In this document: positions 27,033 through 40,155 of the stretch, piece by piece
How the letters are laid out: the number at the start of each line of letters is the position of its first letter
Position numbering within the stretch: position 1 is the stretch's first letter
Assembly (NCBI GenBank): GCA_958438515.1
Contig: CAUBRZ010000002.1
Span: 62,001 to 126,000 of the forward strand
Direction: 5' to 3'
Length of the DNA: 64,000 nucleotides
Source: an uncultured Clostridium sp.
GTDB lineage: Bacteria; Bacillota; Clostridia; TANB77; CAG-508
Notes under the pieces: generated by a model
What the model saw: only the letters and a program-made list of their open reading frames with translations
The model's database searches: none
Told to the model about the DNA's origin: nothing
Made by a program: the position numbers and the translations under genes

Positions 27033-27933
27033 TTAAAGTTTAAATTTGTTGACTATAGAATTATTTTCTTGCCAATCTTCTTTTACTTTTACCCAAGTTT
27101 TTAAATTTACTTTAACTCCAAAATTTTGCTCCATATCAATTCTAGCTAACATTCCAATTTTCTTTAACATTTCTCCATTTTTTCCTATAATTATTCCTTT
27201 ATGGGAATTTTTAAGACAATATATTGTTGCTTCTATATCATATATATCTTCTTTGTTTTTATTTTTTCTTTGTTTCATTTTTTCTATTTCAACATAAATA
27301 CCATGAGGTACTTCTTCTTGTAATAACTTTAAAGTTTTTTCCCTAATTGTCTCTTCTGCCAATTGCCTTAAAGTTTGATCAGTATATTCTTCTATATCAT
27401 AATATGCAGGTCCTTCATTTAAGTTCTCTTCTATTTCATCTAAAATTACTTCTTTATATTTATTGTTAGTTGCACAAATTGGTATAACTGCTTGAAAATT
27501 GTATTCTTTTGAATATATATCAATTAAATTTAATAGTTTTTCTTTTTTTACTAAATCTATTTTATTTATTATTAGTATAGTTTTTTTATTTGCTTCTTTT
27601 ATTTTTTCTAATATTATTCTATCCCCTCTGCCTATATCTTCACTAGTTGCTTCAATTAAAAATAATAGTAGGTCTGCATCTTTTAAACTAGTAAAAGATG
27701 TTTCTATCATTGTTTCATTTAATTTTGTTTTTGGTTTATGTATTCCGTGGTGTATCAATAAATATAATTTGTGAATTTTCTCTATTTACTATACCTTTAA
27801 TTGCTGTTCTTGTTGTTTGAACTTTATTTGCAATTGCTGCTACTTTTTCTCCCACTAATAAATTTAACAATGTTGATTTTCCTACATTAGTTCTTCCAAT
27901 TAATGTAACAAATCCTGATTTGAATTCTTGCAT
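27033..27933 (-). CDS. era: GTPase Era, read through a CGGA site
   Basis: 299 residues, exactly the usual Era length once the site is read as glycine. Era is a 16S rRNA-binding GTPase needed for 30S maturation. G1 [11 protein letters not shown] (about 13-23), G2 region [10 protein letters not shown]3 DTPGIHKPK (about 60-68), G4 NKIDLV and a C-terminal KH domain with [13 protein letters not shown]. The frame site CGGA (27744-27747) encodes the glycine of the G3 motif DTPG itself. Start ATG 27933 begins [13 protein letters not shown]. Heads the era-yqzL-recO run. Confidence 0.96.
27744..27747 (-). other. CGGA frame site in era (Gly63, G3 motif)
   Basis: In-phase CGG after CCA. The zero frame gives DTPRNT then stop; four-base reading gives DTPGIHKPK, the universally conserved G3 motif. 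Confidence 0.95.
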
Positions 27934-28093
27934 ATTTTTTCTCCTTTTAGTTTTATGTTTTATATTTCTTTATTTTTATATCTTGTATTTATATTATACA
28001 CTATTTTTTTGCTAAATTTGTAGAAAAAAAGCTAATATATTAAGTTTTTTTAAAATTATACTATACTTTTTATTTACAAATTTCCTTATTCTT

Positions 28094-28129
28094 AAAAGAA
28101 CTATCTATCTTATGATAAATAGTTCTTTT
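28094..28129 (-). terminator. Terminator after glycosyltransferase gene
   Basis: AAAAGAACTA pairs with TAGTTCTTTT just after the stop codon on the minus strand, followed by a T run. Confidence 0.8.
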
Positions 28130-28133
28130 TATC

Positions 28134-29426
28134 TTATGCATATGCATGGCGTTTTTTAAAGCTAAGTAGATTTGTAATTTCATTTTCAGAATTTTTTGCC
28201 TTTTTAGTTTTTCTTGCTCTTTCTTGTTCAAGTTCTCTTTTTTGTTTTTCAGCCATAGATTGACAAATTGCTTTTTGATATGTAAAATGTGTATCTTGTG
28301 CAATCTTACTCCAATTATATTCATTCCTTACTTTATTTTTCGCTTTTTTAGTTATTTCTTGACATAGTTTATGATCATATAATAATTCTAAAATAGAATC
28401 TGCTATTGAATTTGGATTTCCACAATATGCTTTCATTCCATTTACTTTATGATCTACTATCTCATTTAATCCTCCAATATCTGATACAACAATTGGCTTT
28501 TCAGAAAGCATTGCTTCTAAAGCTACAATTCCAAATGGTTCATATGTACTTGGAAATACTGCAACATCTGCTGCTTTATACATTCTTTGTACATCTTTTC
28601 CATTCATATATCCTGCAAAATAAACTTTATTTTCAATCCCCATTGCTTTTACTTGTTCTGCTAATTCTTCTTGCATTCCACCTTTTCCACAAATAACTAA
28701 TTTACTATCTTTATAACCTTCTAATATTTTAGGCATTGCAGATATTAGATGTTGGATTCCCTTTTCATATACTAATCTTCCCATAAATAATATGATTTTT
28801 TCATTGTCCATTGCATATTTTCTTCTAAAGTTATAATCTCTTTCTACTCCATTAAATAGATTTAAGTTTACTCCATTTGGTATTACATTTATTTTTTCAT
28901 ATGGTAGACCAAATAATCTTTGCAATTCATTTTTCATATAATTACTATTTACTATTACTTCTGCTGATTCATATGTTAACATCCATTCTGTATCATTTAT
29001 ATATCTTTGTTGTTCATCATGTATCCCACTATTTCTTCCAGATTCTGTAGCATGTATTGTAGAAACAATTGGTATATTATATGAATTTTTTAATGTTTTT
29101 GCACTATAGGCTACTAACCAATCATGTGCATGTATTACATCAAAATTTCCTTGTTCTTGTATTATTTCATTTACTTTTGCTACCATATTAAAATTTAATT
29201 GCATAACCCAATCTATAAAGTTATTAGGATTTATCATATAGTTATCAACTCTATATACCTTTACTCCTTTGTCATCTTCAAAATATGGTGCATCTCCCTC
29301 TCTATATGTAACAACTGTTACATCATGACCATCTTTCAATAATGTTCTTGATATATCATATACTACTCTAGCAATTCCACCTACCACTCTTGGTGGATAT
29401 TCCCATGTTAACATTAGTATTTTCAT
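28134..29426 (-). CDS. GT4-family glycosyltransferase
   Basis: 430 residues. GT-B fold glycosyltransferase of family 4, related to bacterial glycogen-synthase-like and exopolysaccharide transferases. N-terminal MKILMLTWEYPPRVVGGIARVV has the glycine-rich acceptor loop; HAHDWLVAYSA and NVIPNGVNLNLF follow; the donor site has FMGRLVYEKGIQHLI and the E-x7-E motif in STYEPFGIVALEAML. The C-terminus is a basic coiled segment (about 385-425) rich in Q, E, R and K. No membrane helix. Monocistronic with a terminator on each side. The sugar and acceptor are unknown; glycogen or wall polymer are both possible. Confidence 0.88.
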   Translation of the reverse strand: MKILMLTWEYPPRVVGGIARVVYDISRTLLKDGHDVTVVTYREGDAPYFEDDKGVKVYRVDNYMINPNNFIDWVMQLNFNMVAKVNEIIQEQGNFDVIHAHDWLVAYSAKTLKNSYNIPIVSTIHATESGRNSGIHDEQQRYINDTEWMLTYESAEVIVNSNYMKNELQRLFGLPYEKINVIPNGVNLNLFNGVERDYNFRRKYAMDNEKIILFMGRLVYEKGIQHLISAMPKILEGYKDSKLVICGKGGMQEELAEQVKAMGIENKVYFAGYMNGKDVQRMYKAADVAVFPSTYEPFGIVALEAMLSEKPIVVSDIGGLNEIVDHKVNGMKAYCGNPNSIADSILELLYDHKLCQEITKKAKNKVRNEYNWSKIAQDTHFTYQKAICQSMAEKQKRELEQERARKTKKAKNSENEITNLLSFKKRHAYA

Positions 29427-29507
29427 CGATATGCTTCCTTTCTTTTTTACATTTTCTTTTGTTATTTGACATTTTTCTTCATTCTAATATATTGTATACA
29501 ATTTTTT

Positions 29508-29549
29508 AAAAAAAGTAAATGGTTTTTTTAAAAAAACATTTACTTTTTT
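29508..29549 (-). terminator. Terminator after WG-repeat gene
   Basis: AAAAAGTAAATG pairs with CATTTACTTTTT about 40 bases after the stop of the WG-repeat gene. Confidence 0.7.
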
Positions 29550-29585
29550 ATACTAAATTTATTTAATTTTTTATTCAATCTGTTA

Positions 29586-31059
29586 TTAATCATTTTGTAA
29601 ATTTTGATTGTTTTCTTGGTCTTCTGAATTTTCATTTTCTGTATTATTTTTTGTTTTATTATTTGTATCTTTTTGATTTGTTGTATTTTTTGTTTGACTA
29701 TTAGAATCATTTTGATTGTTTGATGAATCTTTTGATGTTACGCCTATTTTATCCAAATATACTTCAGCATCCATCTTTCCATTGTTTGCTGTTATATAAT
29801 AATGTCTTTCTCCTCCACTAATTGTCATATAAATATCATCTGCTACAGGTGCTGAAAATAATTCCTCTCCACCTGAATTTAATAATGTATATTTTTTATC
29901 TTTACATGCTACTATTACATTATAATTTGGAATTACTAATAAATTTAATGCATCTTTATTACTTGATGCTATATAACCAAAGTTATCATATTTAAAATCA
30001 ACTACTTGGTTTCCATTTTTATCAAATAATCCCCAATTTTTATCTTTTCTAACTGGAATTAAATTTCCTGCTAATAAATATTTATTTTTTATATTGTTTT
30101 GTTCATATTTGGAAATATCCATTCCAACTTCGTCATTTTCAATATATATTTTTATATTTCCTCTCAAATCCAAAACACCATATTTGTTATCCTTTTTTGC
30201 AACATATAGTCCGGCATCGCTATCCATTAATTCAATTGAATCATACATAATTTGTACTTTTGTTTCTTTTTTTCTAGATAATATTCCAACCTTTTTATTG
30301 TTTTCTACTAAAAAATCTCCTATATTAGGTAAATATGTGATTGAATCATATTTTGGTTCTAAGATTACATTTCCTTGTACATCTATAACTCCATATTTGT
30401 TTTGTTCTTTTTTACTTACTACAAGCATATCTTCTAATACAGCTTTTTGATTTGATAATACAGGACTAATCTCTGTATAGCCATAATCTAAGACCTTACT
30501 TCCATAATACTCTATTAAATATGGCATTGTTAATACATATATTCTATTTTTTTCTTGATCATATTGAAAACTAATATTAAACGCTTTTTCAATTGTTTCT
30601 GATGTTGCATATAATACTCCGATTTATTGCTTTTACTGGTTTTTTGCTATATACATATTCATAGTTTTCTGTTGATGTTGTTAAATCTAGCTTATATATT
30701 TTATTAGATCCTAATGAAAAATTTGCAACCTCATTTTCATTTTGTATATAACATTTACTTTGTTCTTCAGACTTATCACTATATTCTCCATTATAGCTAT
30801 CATATCCTAAAATTCCTGCTACTTCTTTTATTGGTATATAAATGGTTCCATCATTTTCTATTATTAACATATCTTTAAATTTTTCATTTACTTGTCCATC
30901 TAATGTTAATTTTAATTGAGAATTTTTTATATACATTAAATATGATGTTATTCCTATAATTAGTATTATTAGTAATATAATTGCTCCTAATATGATTTTT
31001 GATGTCATTTTTTTACTTTTTTCTTCTTTAGTCTGAAAGCTTTCTTCTATTATATTCAT
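29586..31059 (-). CDS. Membrane-anchored WG-repeat protein with copper-amine-oxidase-N-like domain, read through a CGGA site
   Basis: 490 residues. Cytoplasmic N-terminus, one membrane helix (about 23-46), an exterior domain like the copper-amine-oxidase N-terminal stalk (LKLTLDGQVNEKFKDM, DGTIYIPIKEVAGILGYD, about 50-190), then WG/KWG repeats (NKYGVIDVQGNVILEPKYD, DNKYGVLDLRGNI, KNWGLFDKNGNQVVDFKYD) to about residue 400, and a low-complexity N/Q/T-rich tail. The frame site CGGA (30618-30621) falls inside the stalk domain after AAT and gives AINGVLYATSETIEKAF. Without it there would be two apparently separate proteins. Likely a cell-surface protein-interaction scaffold; no enzyme motif is seen. 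Confidence 0.85.
30618..30621 (-). other. CGGA frame site in WG-repeat gene (Gly147)
   Basis: In-phase CGG after AAT inside the stalk domain. 146 codons precede it and 343 residues follow. Confidence 0.88.
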
Positions 31060-31092
31060 TTGTATCCCCCTTATTTTAGGTTATTTATAATA

Positions 31093-33721
<2,629 letters not shown>

Positions 33722-33760
33722 ATCTTCTCACCTTTGTATATTATTATTCTTATACTGCTT

Positions 33761-34784
33761 TTATTTTATAAACATTGCATCTCCAAAACTAAAAAATCTG
33801 TATTTATCTTTAACAGCTTGTTTATAAGCTTCCATAACAAAGTCCTTTCCTGCTAATGCAGATACTAACATAAGTAATGTTGATTGTGGTAAATGAAAGT
33901 TTGTAATTAATGCATCTAAACATTTAAATTTATACCCTGGATATATAAAAATTCCGAGTATCTGCCTCACACTCTTTTACTAATCCATTTTCATCTGCAA
34001 TTGTTTCTAATACTCTACATGATGTTGTTCCTACTGCTATTACTCTTCTTTTTTCTTTCTTTGCTTTATTTATTTTTTCTGCATCTTCTTTTTTTATATA
34101 AAAATGTTCTTTATGCATTTTATGATTTTCAACAACATCTTCTTTTACTGGTCTAAACGTTCCTATCCCAACATGTAATGTTACATTTGCAATAATTATT
34201 CCTTTTTTTTCTATTTTTTCTATTAATTCTGGTGTGAAATGTAATCCTGCTGTTGGTGCTGCAGCAGACCCATTATATTTAGCATATACTGTTTGATATC
34301 TGCTTTTTTGTTTTAATTGTTCATGAATATATGGTGGTAGTGGCATTATTCCAATATCATCTAAAATTTCATTGAAAATTCCGTCATACATAAATTTAAC
34401 TTTTCTTGTTCCACCTTCCATCACTTCCAATATTTCTGCTTTTAATTTTCCGTCTCCAAATATAACTTTATTTCCTACATGTAATTTATTTCCTGGTCTT
34501 ACAATACATTCCCAGATATCTCCTTCTATATTATTTAATAATAAAAATTCAACATTTGCTCCAGTTTCTTTTTTTCCATATAGTCTAGCAGGAATTACTT
34601 TTGTATTATTTCTAACTAATACATCTCCTGGATTTAAATAATCTATAATATCCTTAAATTTCTTATTTTCTATTGTATGATTACATTTATCTAATATCAT
34701 AAGCCTAGATTCATCTCTTTTTTCTAATGGTGTCTGTGCTATTAATTCTTCTGGTAAGTCATAATTAAATTCTGTTACTTTCAT
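33761..34784 (-). CDS. queA: S-adenosylmethionine:tRNA ribosyltransferase-isomerase QueA, read through a CGGA site
   Basis: 340 residues, the usual length. Adds the ribosyl part of SAM to preQ1 in tRNA to make epoxyqueuosine. Motifs: [23 protein letters not shown] at the start, [25 protein letters not shown]-type [24 protein letters not shown] and [13 protein letters not shown], then after the site [30 protein letters not shown] (33953-33956) after ACT encodes the glycine before the IYPGY motif. Upstream of the unknown gene and tgt in one run. Two GAC GGA strings inside do not shift the frame. Confidence 0.95.
33953..33956 (-). other. CGGA frame site in queA (Gly277)
   Basis: In-phase CGG after ACT. 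276 codons precede; 63 residues follow with the conserved C-terminal domain. Confidence 0.94.
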
Positions 34785-34799
34785 TACTATTTCCTTTCT

Positions 34800-34874
34800 T
34801 TTATATATTATTTCTCACATTTTCGACAATTTATAACTAAATTTATGCATTAACTTAGTAGTGTCCCTAATATT
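34800..34874. repeat. GGGACACT-type element at the 3' end of the metallopeptidase gene
   Basis: Diverged copy of the recurring element: TTTTCGACAATT, AT-rich spacer, then AGTAGTGTCCCTAATATTG. On the coding strand the gene ends TATTAG directly before GGACACTACTAA. Confidence 0.55.
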
Positions 34875-36151
34875 GCACTTTGTATGAGTTTTTAAAATTA
34901 CTGTTTTTAGCTGGCTTTATTTTATAAATCTCTTCTGGTAATCCAATTTTTCCTGATGTTGTTTGTATGTTCTTATTCATATAGTCTGTATACCATTTCT
35001 TTTGTCCTATTAATATTTCGTCTTTATAACCATATTTTTTGTAGTCATGTAGTTCTGGTCTGCTATATCCATATTCATCTGCATTTCTTTCTAATGTGTG
35101 TAAAAACTCGTGTAAAAACACTTCTTCTGGAAATGTGTTTATTTTCATATTATATTTATATATATAACTTTTTGAATCATTAGGAAGTCTTATATTTGAA
35201 AATCCTATTCCATAGTAATCCATTGAACCTAGTCCTATCCAGTCATTTACTTGTATATCATTTTCATGTTTATTATCTCCGTAGTCTTACTATTACAAAT
35301 ATATGGTCATAGTCATTTTGTTCTATTATATCTCTTATTTGTGTTTCTACATTTTCTGGTGAAATATAATACCCAAATTCTTCATCATATGATAATTCTG
35401 TTAATGGTGTATCTATTTCATATATATCACATTTTGCTTGCATTTTTCCTTCTGATAAATTCTGTGCAGATGTTTCGAATCTATTTATTGTGTTATTTAT
35501 ATCATTTATATCACTATTTGTTACATCTAGTTTTATCTGCTTTCCGTCTATATTTACATCTGTTGTTTTAAATATAAAACATCCAAATTTCCAATTATTG
35601 TTGTTTTCTTTTATTCCTTCTTCTAATTTAAAATCAGCAAACCATGCTTTTCCTTTTGCTTCTCCTAAATATCCTCCTAGCCTAAATCCTATATTTACTG
35701 TTTCTCTATTTTTTGAATTAAATATTAATTCTATTTTTTGCCACTCATTTGTTCCTTGTATAGCTACTGATCTTTCTGTTGTTCCCTCTATAGATATTTG
35801 TGCTCCTATTCCTGATTTTTGTTCTTCTGATATTATATCTTGGGTTTTTACCATGCATGTTACTTTATACGGCTGATTTTTTTCTACTTTCACACTTTTA
35901 TAAAACATTGCATCATTATATTCATCTGATATTATTTCATATGTTCTTTTATCCATATATTTTATTTCATTGTCTTTTTTAAATTTTGATGTATATAAAT
36001 TCGCTTCACTTCTAACAAAATCCCTAAAATTATTACTTTCATAATATTGGTATGCAAAATATAATAATACTATTAATATCATTATAGTAATTACATTTGT
36101 TATTTTTCCAAAAGTTGTTGTTTTTTTGCTTTTCATATATTTTTTCTCCAT
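34867..36151 (-). CDS. Membrane-anchored HExxH protein with carbohydrate-binding-like domain, read through a CGGA site
   Basis: 427 residues. N-terminal anchor (about 16-36), then a beta-sandwich carbohydrate-binding-like domain (FYKSVKVEKNQPYKVTCMVK through GKAWFADFKLEEG, about 85-190). The C-terminal part has DHIFVIVRLGDNKHEND and HEFLHTLERNADEYGY (HExxH near residue 320), which looks like a zinc metallopeptidase signature. CGGA (35278-35281) after CTA joins VRL to GDNKHEND; without it the catalytic half would be a separate frame lacking the anchor. Ends exactly at a GGGACACT-type element. Probably a surface enzyme; a third zinc ligand was not identified, so the peptidase call is tentative. 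Confidence 0.78.
35278..35281 (-). other. CGGA frame site in metallopeptidase-like gene (Gly291)
   Basis: In-phase CGG after CTA; zero frame stops two codons on. 290 codons precede and 136 residues follow. Confidence 0.87.
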
Positions 36152-36235
36152 TCTTTTGCTTCTTTTTTATTATATATGATTTTTTTCTATTTATAAAGTA
36201 TTTTTATGAATTTTATTAATATTCTTAATATAAGT

Positions 36236-36263
36236 AAAAACCTATATTAATATAGGTTTTTTA
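36236..36263 (-). terminator. Terminator after pnp
   Basis: AAAAACCTATATT pairs with AATATAGGTTTTT, with a minus-strand T run, about 35 bases after the pnp stop. Confidence 0.8.
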
Positions 36264-36297
36264 CTGGTTATATAATGTTATTAATTACTTATTTTAA

Positions 36298-38433
36298 TTA
36301 TGCTTCCTCACTTTTGCTATTTTCATTTTTGTCTGCTAAATCCTTCATGCTAAGGTTTATTCTTCCTTGATCATCAATTTCTATAACTTTTACTGTAACT
36401 TTATCTCCAACATGAAGTACATCTTCTACATTTTTAATTCTTTCTTTTGATATTTTAGATATATGTAATAAACCTTCTTTTCCATTTCCACCTAAGTCTA
36501 CAAATGCTCCAAAGTTCATTATTCTTACTACTTCTCCATAGTAAATTCCCCCAACTTCTATTTCTCTTGTTATATCTTCAATCATTTCTAATGCTTGTTG
36601 AGCTTTATCATTTTCTGATGAATATATGAATACTTGTCCATCATCTTCTATGTCTATTTTTACCCCTGTTTCATCAATTATTTTATTTATCATTTTTCCA
36701 CCAGGTCCTATTACATCTTTGATTTTTTCTGGATCAATAGTTGTTGTTATTATTCTTGGTGCATATATAGAAACTTCGTCTCTTGGTTTAGAAATAACAG
36801 GTAACATTATTTCATTTAAAATATATTCCCTTGCCTTTCTTGTTTTCTCAAATGCTTCAGAAATTATCTCATATGTTAATCCATCACATTTAATATCTAC
36901 TTGTATTGCAGTTATTCCTTTTTCAGTTCCTCCAACTTTAAAGTCCATATCTCCAAAAAAGTCTTCTAGTCCTTGGATGTCAACTAACATTACATAATCT
37001 TCATCATTATCAGGATTTGTAACTAATCCTGTAGAAATTCCTGCAACTGGTCTTTTTATTGGAACACCTGCATCCATTAAACTTAAAGTACTTCCACATA
37101 TACTTGCTTGTGATGTTGAACCATTTGAAGATAATACTTCTGATACTACTCTTATCGCATATGGAAATTCTTCTTTAGATGGTAATACAGGAACTAATGC
37201 CTTTTCTGCTAAAGCTCCATGTCCTATTTCCCTTCTTCCTGGTCCTCTAGATGGTCTAGCTTCTCCTACTGAATAACTTGGGAAATTATAATGATGCATA
37301 TATCTTCTAGATTCTTCTGTATCAATCCCATCTAATTTTTGTTCTTCTGATACCATTCCTAGTGTTGCAACTGACATTACTTGAGTTTGTCCTCTTGTAA
37401 ATAGCGCACTTCCATGAGTTCTTGGTAATAACCCTACTTCACATGATAATGGTCTTATTTCGTCTAATGCTCTTCCATCAACTCTCTTATGCTCTACAAA
37501 TATCATTTCTCTTACACATTTCTTTTCTAATTTATAGATAGCTTCTCCTAAATCGCTCTTATGTTCTTCAAATGCTTCTTCTCCAAATTTTTCAGTATAT
37601 GCCTCTTCTATTTTTGTTGTTAATTCATCTATATTATTATCTCTTGTTTCTTTGTCTGCTTCTTGTACTTTTTCTTTCATTTCTTCTTTGAAGTTTTCTT
37701 CTATAAATTCATATACATCATGATCTACTTCAAATGATTTATATTCAAATTTTGGCTTTCCAATTTCTTTTTGAATATCAGAAATAAATTTACATATTTT
37801 CTTTATTTCTTCATGAGCTGCTTTTATTGCTTCTAACATTGTCTCATTTGGTACTTCATTTGCTCCTGCTTCTATCATTGTTATTTTCTTTTCTGTTGCA
37901 GCAACTGTTAGTGTTAAATCGCTTTTTTCTCTTTGTTTTTCTGTTGGGTTAATTATTATTTTTCCATCAACTAATCCAACATTTACTGCTGCTGTTGGTC
38001 CATTAAATGGTATGTCAGAAATTGCCAATGCTGCTGCTGAACCTATCATTGCTGCTACTTCTGGTGAATTGTCTTGTTCTACACAAAGTACTGTTGCAAC
38101 AACTACTACATCATTTCTAAAGTCCTTTGGAAATAATGGTCTTAATGGTCTATCTATTGCTCTTGATGTTAATATTGCTTTATCACTTGGTTTTCCTTCC
38201 CTTTTTAAAAATCCTCCTGGGATTTTTCCTACTGAGTATAATTTTTCCTCAAAATCTACAGATAATGGAAAAAAATCTATTCCTTCTCTTGGTTCTTTAG
38301 ATGCTGTTACGTTTACTAATACACATGTATCTCCATAACGCACTAGCACACTTCCATTTGCTAATCCTGCCATTTTACCAGTTTCAATTACTAGTCTTCT
38401 TCCTGCTAATTCAGTTTCATAAGTTTTAAACAT
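36298..38433 (-). CDS. pnp: Polyribonucleotide nucleotidyltransferase
   Basis: 711 residues from ATG 38433, preceded by AAGGAG; an in-frame extension to 38463 lacks a ribosome site. PNPase degrades RNA 3' to 5' by phosphorolysis in the degradosome. Two RNase PH domains (first with GKIPGGFLKREG and TSRAIDRPLRPLFP; second with FTRGQTQVMSV and PSYSVGEARPSRGPGRREIGHG, plus SMDAGVPI), then KH (IGPGGKMINKIIDETG) and S1 (GEVVRIMNFGAFVDLGGNGKEG) domains. Directly follows rpsO as in many bacteria, with a large stem-loop between. No in-phase CGG in over 2.1 kb. Confidence 0.97.
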   Translation of the reverse strand: MFKTYETELAGRRLVIETGKMAGLANGSVLVRYGDTCVLVNVTASKEPREGIDFFPLSVDFEEKLYSVGKIPGGFLKREGKPSDKAILTSRAIDRPLRPLFPKDFRNDVVVVATVLCVEQDNSPEVAAMIGSAAALAISDIPFNGPTAAVNVGLVDGKIIINPTEKQREKSDLTLTVAATEKKITMIEAGANEVPNETMLEAIKAAHEEIKKICKFISDIQKEIGKPKFEYKSFEVDHDVYEFIEENFKEEMKEKVQEADKETRDNNIDELTTKIEEAYTEKFGEEAFEEHKSDLGEAIYKLEKKCVREMIFVEHKRVDGRALDEIRPLSCEVGLLPRTHGSALFTRGQTQVMSVATLGMVSEEQKLDGIDTEESRRYMHHYNFPSYSVGEARPSRGPGRREIGHGALAEKALVPVLPSKEEFPYAIRVVSEVLSSNGSTSQASICGSTLSLMDAGVPIKRPVAGISTGLVTNPDNDEDYVMLVDIQGLEDFFGDMDFKVGGTEKGITAIQVDIKCDGLTYEIISEAFEKTRKAREYILNEIMLPVISKPRDEVSIYAPRIITTTIDPEKIKDVIGPGGKMINKIIDETGVKIDIEDDGQVFIYSSENDKAQQALEMIEDITREIEVGGIYYGEVVRIMNFGAFVDLGGNGKEGLLHISKISKERIKNVEDVLHVGDKVTVKVIEIDDQGRINLSMKDLADKNENSKSEEA

Positions 38434-38475
38434 ATTTTTACTCCTTTTTTTATAGATTTGCACCTTTTACCAAGT

Positions 38476-38572
38476 ACTAAGTAAATTTAGATGGTAACCT
38501 CTATAATATATTATTTTTTTAAAAAATAATATATTATACAAGCTACTAACCTAAATTATTTACTTTGTTTTC
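38476..38572 (-). promoter_or_regulatory. Large stem-loop in the rpsO-pnp intergenic region
   Basis: An outer stem (AAGTAAAT with ATTTACTT type arms) encloses a perfect AT-rich hairpin at 38501-38537. In E. coli the same interval carries an RNase III hairpin through which PNPase represses itself; a similar role here is inference from position and fold. Confidence 0.45.
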
Positions 38573-38589
38573 TTGGACTTTTTCTTGAT

Positions 38590-38620
38590 AAAAGCCCGTG
38601 CTAAAACAAGCATAGGCTTT
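38590..38620 (-). terminator. Terminator after rpsO
   Basis: On the minus strand AAAGCCTATGCT pairs with AGCACGGGCTTT (one mismatch, one G-T), followed by TTTT. It precedes the pnp leader, so pnp is partly or wholly served by read-through. Confidence 0.65.
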
Positions 38621-38632
38621 ACCAATGTAATT

Positions 38633-38896
38633 TTATTTTCTTAATCCTAATTTCTCAACGATTTGTCTATATCTATTAATATCTTTTTTAGCTAGATAGT
38701 TTAATAGATTTCTTCTTTTACCAACCATTTTTAATAGACCACGTCTTGAATGGTTATCTTTTTTATGAATTTTTAAGTGTTCTGTTAATTCGTTGATTCT
38801 TTCAGTTAAAAGAGCTATTTGAACTTCTGGTGAACCAGTATCATTTTCTTCTCTTTTATATGTGTTTATTATTTCTTGCTTTCTTTCCTTTGTCAT
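38633..38896 (-). CDS. rpsO: Ribosomal protein S15
   Basis: 87 residues from ATG 38896, with ribosome site GGGAGGTG; an in-frame extension to 38911 would include that site and is not used. S15 binds 16S rRNA early in 30S assembly. Conserved features: [56 protein letters not shown] and [10 protein letters not shown] consensus promoter lies about 100 bases upstream. A short hairpin at the very 5' end of the leader (38980-38997) could take part in S15 feedback, but I cannot show this. Confidence 0.97.
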   Translation of the reverse strand: MTKERKQEIINTYKREENDTGSPEVQIALLTERINELTEHLKIHKKDNHSRRGLLKMVGKRRNLLNYLAKKDINRYRQIVEKLGLRK

Positions 38897-38995
38897 TTTT
38901 ACACCTCCCATTTTTTCTTTCTGCCTTTAACTGAGCAAAAGTTTTTAGGTGCTTAAACTTAAGCTAAGTAAAAGGTATGCTTTTTTAGCATACCT

Positions 38996-39024
38996 ATTGT
39001 ACTATATTTTGGAATTAATTTCAA
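38996..39024 (-). promoter_or_regulatory. rpsO promoter
   Basis: On the minus strand TTGAAA (39019-39024) and TACAAT (38996-39001) are 17 bases apart. The transcript would begin at or beside the hairpin GGTATGC-loop-GCATACC. Confidence 0.6.
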
Positions 39025-39094
39025 GTGTTTTTCTATTTTTTCTGTCAATATTTTTCAAATTTTAAAAAGTTATTAACAAATTTTCATTTTGTTT

Positions 39095-40093
39095 TTATAC
39101 TATATATTCAATGCTATTATTAGGAAAATATTTTTTCATTTGTTCTCTTAAGAAGCATTCACCTTCTTTTATAATATCATTTTTATATCTATACTTTCCT
39201 CTACCTGAACCTGTCATAATTTCTTTATTGTATAAGTTAATAGCATTTGGAAATGCTTCTTCATTTATCTTAGTATGAACATAGCTATATGTCATAAATA
39301 TTATTTCAAAAAACACATCTTCTTTTACTTTTTTGGATAATTCACTATTTAACTGTTTTATTAATTCTAAATATAATTCTTTCCAATTATCTACTAAAAT
39401 TACTGGTGCAATTAATATTCCAACTTTATAACCTGCATCTTTTAATTTGTTAATTGCCTCAATTCTTTGCTTTAATCTCGATGTTCCAAATTCCACCTTG
39501 TTTATAATTTCTTCTGGATTAACGCTCATTCTAATTATTACTTTACCTTTGTGATCTAAATTTAAAAGATCATCTACCATACTAAACTTTGTTGGAAATG
39601 TTAGATATCCCTTTTTTGTATCTCTAAAATTTTCAATTGTCCAAATTAAATTATTTGTAATTGTATTTTCTAAAATTAAATCACTATTACTTCCGATTTC
39701 AAATGTAAGTTCTTTAGGTGATTCTTCAGATGTTTTTATTATTTTTTCTAACATTTTTTCTCTGTTTACAAATAACCTCAAATATGCACATTTATTATAA
39801 TTACATACCAAATAACAATACATACAAGAAGCCGTACATCCAGAAGAAGTATATGGTACTAAATAATCTGATGTCTTGTGATTTTCTACAAACTTGTGTG
39901 TCTTTCTAACTCCAATAATTAAATTTCTCTTCATATCTGGAAAATCTTTATTTTGTCTTTTCCTCATCTCTTCTATATTATTATGACTTTCTATTTCTAT
40001 TTTGGGAACATCATTGTATTTTTCCATTAATTCTTTTCCCAATGGGTATTCAATAATTTCTTTTTCAAAATAAATAGCTTTTGGTTTAAACAT
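39095..40093 (-). CDS. splB: Spore photoproduct lyase family radical SAM protein
   Basis: 332 residues. SPL enzymes directly reverse the spore photoproduct thymine dimer during germination. The cluster motif is in SGCTASCMYCYL (C-x3-C-x2-C, about 90-101), and the context GCTASCMYCYLVCNYNKCAY fits SPL. FEIGSNSDLILEN, KVIIRMSVNPEEII and LIAPVILVDNW follow the SPL pattern. The N-terminus is short. Another SPL-like DNA or RNA repair enzyme cannot be excluded without the C-terminal active-site tyrosine alignment. Fits with the other spore genes in the window. Confidence 0.85.
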   Translation of the reverse strand: MFKPKAIYFEKEIIEYPLGKELMEKYNDVPKIEIESHNNIEEMRKRQNKDFPDMKRNLIIGVRKTHKFVENHKTSDYLVPYTSSGCTASCMYCYLVCNYNKCAYLRLFVNREKMLEKIIKTSEESPKELTFEIGSNSDLILENTITNNLIWTIENFRDTKKGYLTFPTKFSMVDDLLNLDHKGKVIIRMSVNPEEIINKVEFGTSRLKQRIEAINKLKDAGYKVGILIAPVILVDNWKELYLELIKQLNSELSKKVKEDVFFEIIFMTYSYVHTKINEEAFPNAINLYNKEIMTGSGRGKYRYKNDIIKEGECFLREQMKKYFPNNSIEYIV

Positions 40094-40155
40094 TTTTATC
40101 TCCTTTTTGATATTTTTAGTTTAACCAAAAGCTTTTTTATTATTATATTTTAAAT

